A stretch of 64,000 nucleotides of DNA from Escherichia coli. Its GTDB lineage: Bacteria > Pseudomonadota > Gammaproteobacteria > Enterobacterales > Enterobacteriaceae. The notes under the pieces are model-generated. The model ran no database searches, was not told where the DNA came from, and saw nothing but the letters and a program-made list of their open reading frames with translations. The position numbers and the translations under genes were made by a program. The stretch is taken from contig CP089930.1 of assembly GCA_021307345.1 (NCBI GenBank), positions 1,612,001 through 1,676,000 of the forward strand, given 5' to 3'. Below are positions 59,792 through 64,000 of this stretch, piece by piece (within the stretch, counting starts at the first letter, position 1; every line of letters starts with the position of its first letter).

Positions 59792-61861
59792 TTACTGCAG
59801 TAAAGAAATATCCGCTACACGCAGGAATAATTCGCGCAGTTTTTCCAGCATGGTCAGACGGTTGATACGTAGTTCTTTGTCATCGACCATTACCATCACT
59901 TTATCGAAGAAGGCATCAACCGGTTCACGCAACTCAGCCAGTTCGACCAGCGCATCCTGATAACGACCTTCTGCGAAGTACGGCTCCAGCTTGTCGCGCA
60001 ATACAACTACCTGCATCGCCAGTTTAATTTCTTCCGGCTCTTTCAGGGTGGAGGCATTCACGCGATCGCTCAGCACTTCGTCTGATTTCGCCAGAATGTT
60101 AGATACACGCTTGTTCGCCGCCGCCAGTGCTGCCGCTGCTTCCAGGGTACGGAAGTGCGATACCGCCTTCATGCGGGCATCAAAATCTGCCGGACGAGTC
60201 GGACGACGCGCCAGTACCGCCTGGATGGTGTCGACGGTGTAACCTTCGTCCTGATACCAGGCGCGGAAGCGACCGAGCATAAAGTCGATAACGTCATCCA
60301 CCACATTGGCGTTAGTCAGCTTATCACCGTACAAGCGCACAGCTTCTTCGGTCAGCGTTTGCAGATCAAGATTGAGGTTCTTCTCAACGATAATACGCAG
60401 CACGCCCAGCGCCGCACGACGCAGCGCAAACGGGTCTTTATCACCTTTCGGATGCTGACCAATACCGAAGATGCCCGCCAGGGTATCCATCTTGTCAGCA
60501 ATCGCCAGCGCACAGGCTACCGGGTTAGACGGCAGGGAATCACCGGCAAAGCGCGGTTGATACTGCTCGTTCAGCGCCACCGCGACATCTTCCGCTTCAC
60601 CATCATGACGCGCGTAGTGCATACCCATAACGCCCTGGGTGTCGGTGAACTCAAAGACCATGTTGGTCATCAGGTCACACTTGGACAGCAGCCCAGCACG
60701 AGTTGCGTGGTTAACGTCAGCGCCAATCTGTTCAGCGATCCAGCCAGCCAGAGCCTGAATGCGGTCAGTTTTATCGCGCAGCGTCCCCAGCTGTTGCTGG
60801 AACAGCACGGTTTGCAGGCGCGGCAGGTTATCTTCAAGACGTTTTTTACGGTCGGTGTTGAAGAAGAACTCGGCATCAGCCAGACGTGGACGAACGACTT
60901 TCTCGTTACCAGAGATAATTTGCTGCGGATCTTTCGACTCAATGTTGGCAACGAAGATAAAGTTCGGCAGCAGTTTGCCGTCGTTCGCATACACCGGGAA
61001 GTATTTCTGGTCACCTTTCATGGTATAAACCAGTGCTTCAGACGGCACAGCGAGGAATTTCTCTTCGAATTTCGCGGTCAGAACAACCGGCCATTCAACC
61101 AGCGAAGCCACTTCTTCCAGAAGGCTTTCGCTTAAGTCAGCATTACCGCCAATCTTACGCGCCGCTTCTTCAGCATCGGCTTTAATCTTCGCCTTACGCT
61201 CTTCGTAATCGGCGATGACTTTCCCGCGCTCGCGCAGAATTTCCGGATACTGATCGGCATTGTCGATGGTAATTTCCGGCTCACCCATAAAGCGATGTCC
61301 ACGAATTACGCGATCGGACTGAATACCCAGAATGGTTGCCGGAATGACTTTATCGCCCAGCAGCAAAGTTACGGTGTGCACCGGACGCACGAAGTGCACG
61401 TCAGACGCGCCCCAGCGCATCAGTTTCGGGATCGGTAGTTTCGCCAGCGAAGTGGCTACCATGTTCGGAACAAGTGCCTCGGTGCTTTCGCCCTTCACAT
61501 GAGCGCGATACAGTAGCCATTCGCCTTTGTCAGTAGTCAGACGCTCGGCCTGGTCAACGGAGATCCCGCAACCACGCGCCCAGCCTTCTGCTGCTTTACT
61601 CGGTTTGCCTTCGGCGTCGAAAGCCTGGGCAATCGCCGGGCCGCGTTTTTCGATTTCACGGTCAGGCTGGGCTTCCGCCAGGTTAGCCACTTTCAGCGCC
61701 AGACGACGCGGAGCCGCAAACCATTGAACGGTGCCGTGTGCGAGGCCAGCGTTATCCAGCTCCGCAGTAAAGTTCGCAGCAAAGGACTCAGCCAGGCTGC
61801 GCAGTGCTTTTGGTGGCAGCTCTTCAGTGCCGATTTCCACCAGAAAAGTTTTCTCAGACAT
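59792..61861 (-). CDS. glyS: Glycyl-tRNA synthetase beta subunit GlyS
   Basis: GlyS (689 aa) is the beta subunit of the alpha2beta2 glycyl-tRNA synthetase. It provides tRNA recognition, including an HD-like region and the C-terminal anticodon-binding domain. The family opening [21 protein letters not shown] is present. It is essential. It lies 9 bp downstream of glyQ in a two-gene operon ending in a strong terminator. Confidence 0.98.
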   Translation of the reverse strand: MSEKTFLVEIGTEELPPKALRSLAESFAANFTAELDNAGLAHGTVQWFAAPRRLALKVANLAEAQPDREIEKRGPAIAQAFDAEGKPSKAAEGWARGCGISVDQAERLTTDKGEWLLYRAHVKGESTEALVPNMVATSLAKLPIPKLMRWGASDVHFVRPVHTVTLLLGDKVIPATILGIQSDRVIRGHRFMGEPEITIDNADQYPEILRERGKVIADYEERKAKIKADAEEAARKIGGNADLSESLLEEVASLVEWPVVLTAKFEEKFLAVPSEALVYTMKGDQKYFPVYANDGKLLPNFIFVANIESKDPQQIISGNEKVVRPRLADAEFFFNTDRKKRLEDNLPRLQTVLFQQQLGTLRDKTDRIQALAGWIAEQIGADVNHATRAGLLSKCDLMTNMVFEFTDTQGVMGMHYARHDGEAEDVAVALNEQYQPRFAGDSLPSNPVACALAIADKMDTLAGIFGIGQHPKGDKDPFALRRAALGVLRIIVEKNLNLDLQTLTEEAVRLYGDKLTNANVVDDVIDFMLGRFRAWYQDEGYTVDTIQAVLARRPTRPADFDARMKAVSHFRTLEAAAALAAANKRVSNILAKSDEVLSDRVNASTLKEPEEIKLAMQVVVLRDKLEPYFAEGRYQDALVELAELREPVDAFFDKVMVMVDDKELRINRLTMLEKLRELFLRVADISLLQ

Positions 61862-61870
61862 AGCCGCCTC

Positions 61871-62782
61871 TTACTTATCTTTGTTGCACATCGGGAAGCC
61901 GAGGGCTTCACGGGAAGCGTAGTATGCTTCTGCCACTGCTTTGGTCAGGGTGCGAATGCGCAAAATATAACGCTGACGCTCAGTGACGGAGATGGCTTTA
62001 CGCGCATCCAGCAGGTTGAAGCTGTGGGCGGCTTTCAGAATACGCTCGTAGGCAGGCAGCGGCAGCGGATTTTCCAGCGCCAGTAGCTGCTGCGCTTCTT
62101 TCTCGTACTGCTCGAAGCAGGTGAACAGGAAGTCCACGTCCGCGTATTCGAAGTTATAAGTGGACTGCTCCACTTCGTTCTGATGGAACACGTCGCCATA
62201 AGTGGTTTTACCCAGCGGGCCGTCGCTCCAGACCAGGTCGTAAACGCTGTCTACGCCCTGAATGTACATCGCCAGACGTTCCAGACCATAGGTGATCTCG
62301 CCGGTAACCGGTTTACACTCCAGACCACCAACCTGCTGGAAGTAAGTGAACTGCGTCACTTCCATGCCGTTCAGCCACACTTCCCAGCCCAGCCCCCAGG
62401 CACCCAGCGTCGGGTTTTCCCAGTTATCTTCCACGAAACGAATATCGTGGATAGTCGGGTCCATGCCCAGCTCTTTTAGAGAACCGAGGTACAGCTCCTG
62501 GATATTGTCCGGCGATGGCTTAATCACCACCTGGAACTGATAGTAATGCTGTAAGCGGTTGGGGTTTTCGCCGTAGCGACCATCGGTCGGGCGACGAGAA
62601 GGCTGGACATAAGCAGCCGCCATCGGTTCTGGCCCCAGCGCGCGCAGACAGGTCATTGGGTGAGAGGTTCCCGCGCCGACTTCCATGTCCAATGGTTGAA
62701 CAATGGTGCAGCCCTGGCGAGCCCAGTAATCCTGTAAGGTCAGGATCAAGCCCTGGAAGGTCCTGGTATCAAACTTTTGCAT
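61871..62782 (-). CDS. glyQ: Glycyl-tRNA synthetase alpha subunit GlyQ
   Basis: GlyQ (303 aa) is the catalytic alpha subunit, a class II aminoacyl-tRNA synthetase core. Motif regions ([39 protein letters not shown], and [20 protein letters not shown]) are visible. It charges tRNA-Gly together with GlyS. It is the first gene of glyQS. Confidence 0.98.
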
Positions 62783-62876
62783 ATTATTTCGTGCTGGATA
62801 CGTGTGGATTTAAAGGAAGGGATCAGTATACCCGCTGGATGGAAGATATACAGTACGAAACGGGAAAAAGCAGGGC

Positions 62877-63176
62877 TTAACGCATGGAAAGATGCAAAAA
62901 ATGGCCATCCGCGTCAAAAGAACAGACAAAGTGCTCTTTCCGAAAGGTATAGCCGCGCATTTCGTAACTCCCCTGGAACTGTTCAAATGCGGTGACGTCG
63001 ATTTTTTGCTCGCCGGTGTTATAACGTTTTGCTGCCTGATCCTTGCATAAGGCTTCCATATTCAACGAACGCAGCGGATCAACTTTTACCCGTTGTGCTT
63101 TCTGTACGGGTGGCGTTGTTGAGCATCCTACTAACACCATAAGCGCCATTACCGGAAAGAAAGAGTTCATCATCAT
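62877..63176 (-). CDS. ysaB: Small lipoprotein YsaB
   Basis: This 99-aa protein has a signal with lipobox LVGC (Cys18) followed by a short hydrophilic domain (DQAAKRYNTGEQKIDVTAFE). Three consecutive Met codons begin the frame, so the exact start is uncertain and the ribosome site is weak. The function is unknown. It lies between glyQ (same strand) and wecH (divergent). Confidence 0.88.
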   Translation of the reverse strand: MMMNSFFPVMALMVLVGCSTTPPVQKAQRVKVDPLRSLNMEALCKDQAAKRYNTGEQKIDVTAFEQFQGSYEMRGYTFRKEHFVCSFDADGHFLHLSMR

Positions 63177-63350
63177 TAAATTACCGTCTGGTTTGCAGGT
63201 GAGTCTTATTATTTATATCGGTATAGTGGCTGATATCTTACGAATTTCCTCAAGCCTCTATAAGCTGTAGTGATAAAACTCAGATTATTCCAGTGCACCA
63301 ACCGAATGATTTATCAGTCAGACTTTTTTTAACCAGATACAGAGACACAG

Positions 63351-64000
63351 ATGCAGCCCAAAATTTACTGGATTGATAACCTGCGAGGGATAGCGTGTTT
63401 AATGGTGGTGATGATTCACACCACTACCTGGTATGTGACCAATGCCCATAGTGTTAGCCCTATCACCTGGGATATCGCGAATATTCTAAATTCTGCCTCT
63501 CGTGTCAGCGTACCGCTATTTTTCATGATTTCCGGCTATCTCTTTTTTGGCGAACGCAGCGCCCAGCCGCGCAATTTCTTGCGCATCGTCTTATGCCTGC
63601 TGTTTTATAGCGCAGTTGCGCTGCTCTACATTGCACTGTTTACTTCCATCAATGTGGAGATATCGCTGAAAAACCTGCTACAAAAGCCGGTGTTTTATCA
63701 CTTATGGTTTTTCTTCGCGATTGCGGTGATTTATCTGGTTTCGCCGCTGATTCAGGTAAAGCACGTCGGCGGTAAAATGTTGTTGGTGCTAATGGTGGTG
63801 ATTGGCATCATCGCCAACCCAAACACAGTGCCACAGAAGATCGACGGTTTTGAATGGCTACCAATTAACTTATATATCAATGGCGATACTTTTTACTACA
63901 TCCTGTATGGCATGTTGGGCCGCGCCATTGGGATGATGGACACGCAACACAAGCCACTGTCGTGGATGAGCGCCGCACTGTTTATCGCCGGGGTATTTAT
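63351..64000 (+). CDS. wecH: O-acetyltransferase WecH (YiaH), N-terminal part, cut by window edge
   Basis: WecH O-acetylates enterobacterial common antigen GlcNAc residues at the inner membrane. About 216 codons are visible of a multi-pass acyltransferase-3 (AT3) protein. The AT3 N-terminal pattern ([21 protein letters not shown]) with the catalytic-type His is present. The ATG at 63351 (MQPKIYW) follows a GAGACACAG stretch. The C-terminal part lies beyond the window. Confidence 0.95.
   Translation, partial: MQPKIYWIDNLRGIACLMVVMIHTTTWYVTNAHSVSPITWDIANILNSASRVSVPLFFMISGYLFFGERSAQPRNFLRIVLCLLFYSAVALLYIALFTSINVEISLKNLLQKPVFYHLWFFFAIAVIYLVSPLIQVKHVGGKMLLVLMVVIGIIANPNTVPQKIDGFEWLPINLYINGDTFYYILYGMLGRAIGMMDTQHKPLSWMSAALFIAGVF

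Overview
The window is chromosomal DNA from an Escherichia coli strain (or a very close relative such as Shigella). Gene content, order, operon overlaps and protein lengths follow the E. coli K-12 backbone from yhjA through treF, bcs, dpp and cspA to glyQS and wecH. It is not K-12. A long polar fimbriae operon sits between eptB and yhjX, bcsQ has no premature stop, the LDR (ldr/rdl) locus has four tandem copies where K-12 has one, and no IS150 lies beside hokA. Gene identities rest on recognising the proteins; no database search was possible.

Layout. 1-7.7 kb: yhjA (cut by the window edge), cytoplasmic trehalase treF, regulators yhjB and rcdB, and membrane proteins yhjD and yhjE. 7.7-17.3 kb: a repeat-rich spacer, the AsmA-like yhjG, c-di-GMP phosphodiesterase pdeH behind a near-consensus flagellar (sigma28) promoter, KDG kinase kdgK, the inactive-looking M16 protein yhjJ, C4-dicarboxylate carrier dctA and the GGDEF/EAL protein pdeK. 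17.4-31.6 kb: the complete cellulose machinery as two divergent operons, bcsRQABZC (-) and bcsEFG (+), all intact. 31.6-33.4 kb: four 481-bp long direct repeats, each encoding a 35-aa Ldr toxin and a predicted Rdl antisense RNA. 33.7-40.8 kb: transporter yhjV and the dipeptide ABC operon dppABCDF. 41.4-43.6 kb: tRNA-Pro(CGG) proK with a duplicated 3' end and terminator unit, then eptB (LPS Kdo phosphoethanolamine transferase). 43.9-49.4 kb: the AT-rich accessory lpfABCDE fimbrial operon. 49.7-64 kb: conserved backbone of yhjX, yhjY, tag-yiaC, bisC, yiaD, ghrB, yiaF, yiaG, cspA, hokA, glyQS, ysaB and the start of wecH.

How the parts connect. Several genes concern the cell surface and the sessile/motile switch. 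PdeH lowers c-di-GMP when flagellar genes are on. BcsA (PilZ domain) and BcsE (RTGD I-site) respond to c-di-GMP to drive cellulose synthesis, and BcsG decorates the cellulose with phosphoethanolamine. RcdB is a reported csgD regulator. Lpf fimbriae and EptB-modified LPS add further surface traits. Regulatory sites readable in the DNA include an FNR box for yhjA, a sigma28 promoter for pdeH, a YpdB double site for yhjX, a GcvB target on dppA, and the cspA cold-shock promoter and leader.

I saw no convincing wholly new biological system. The most notable strain-specific points are the four-copy LDR toxin/antitoxin array, the repaired cellulose locus, the Lpf island with its altered yhjX end, and the duplicated tRNA-tail/terminator unit at proK.
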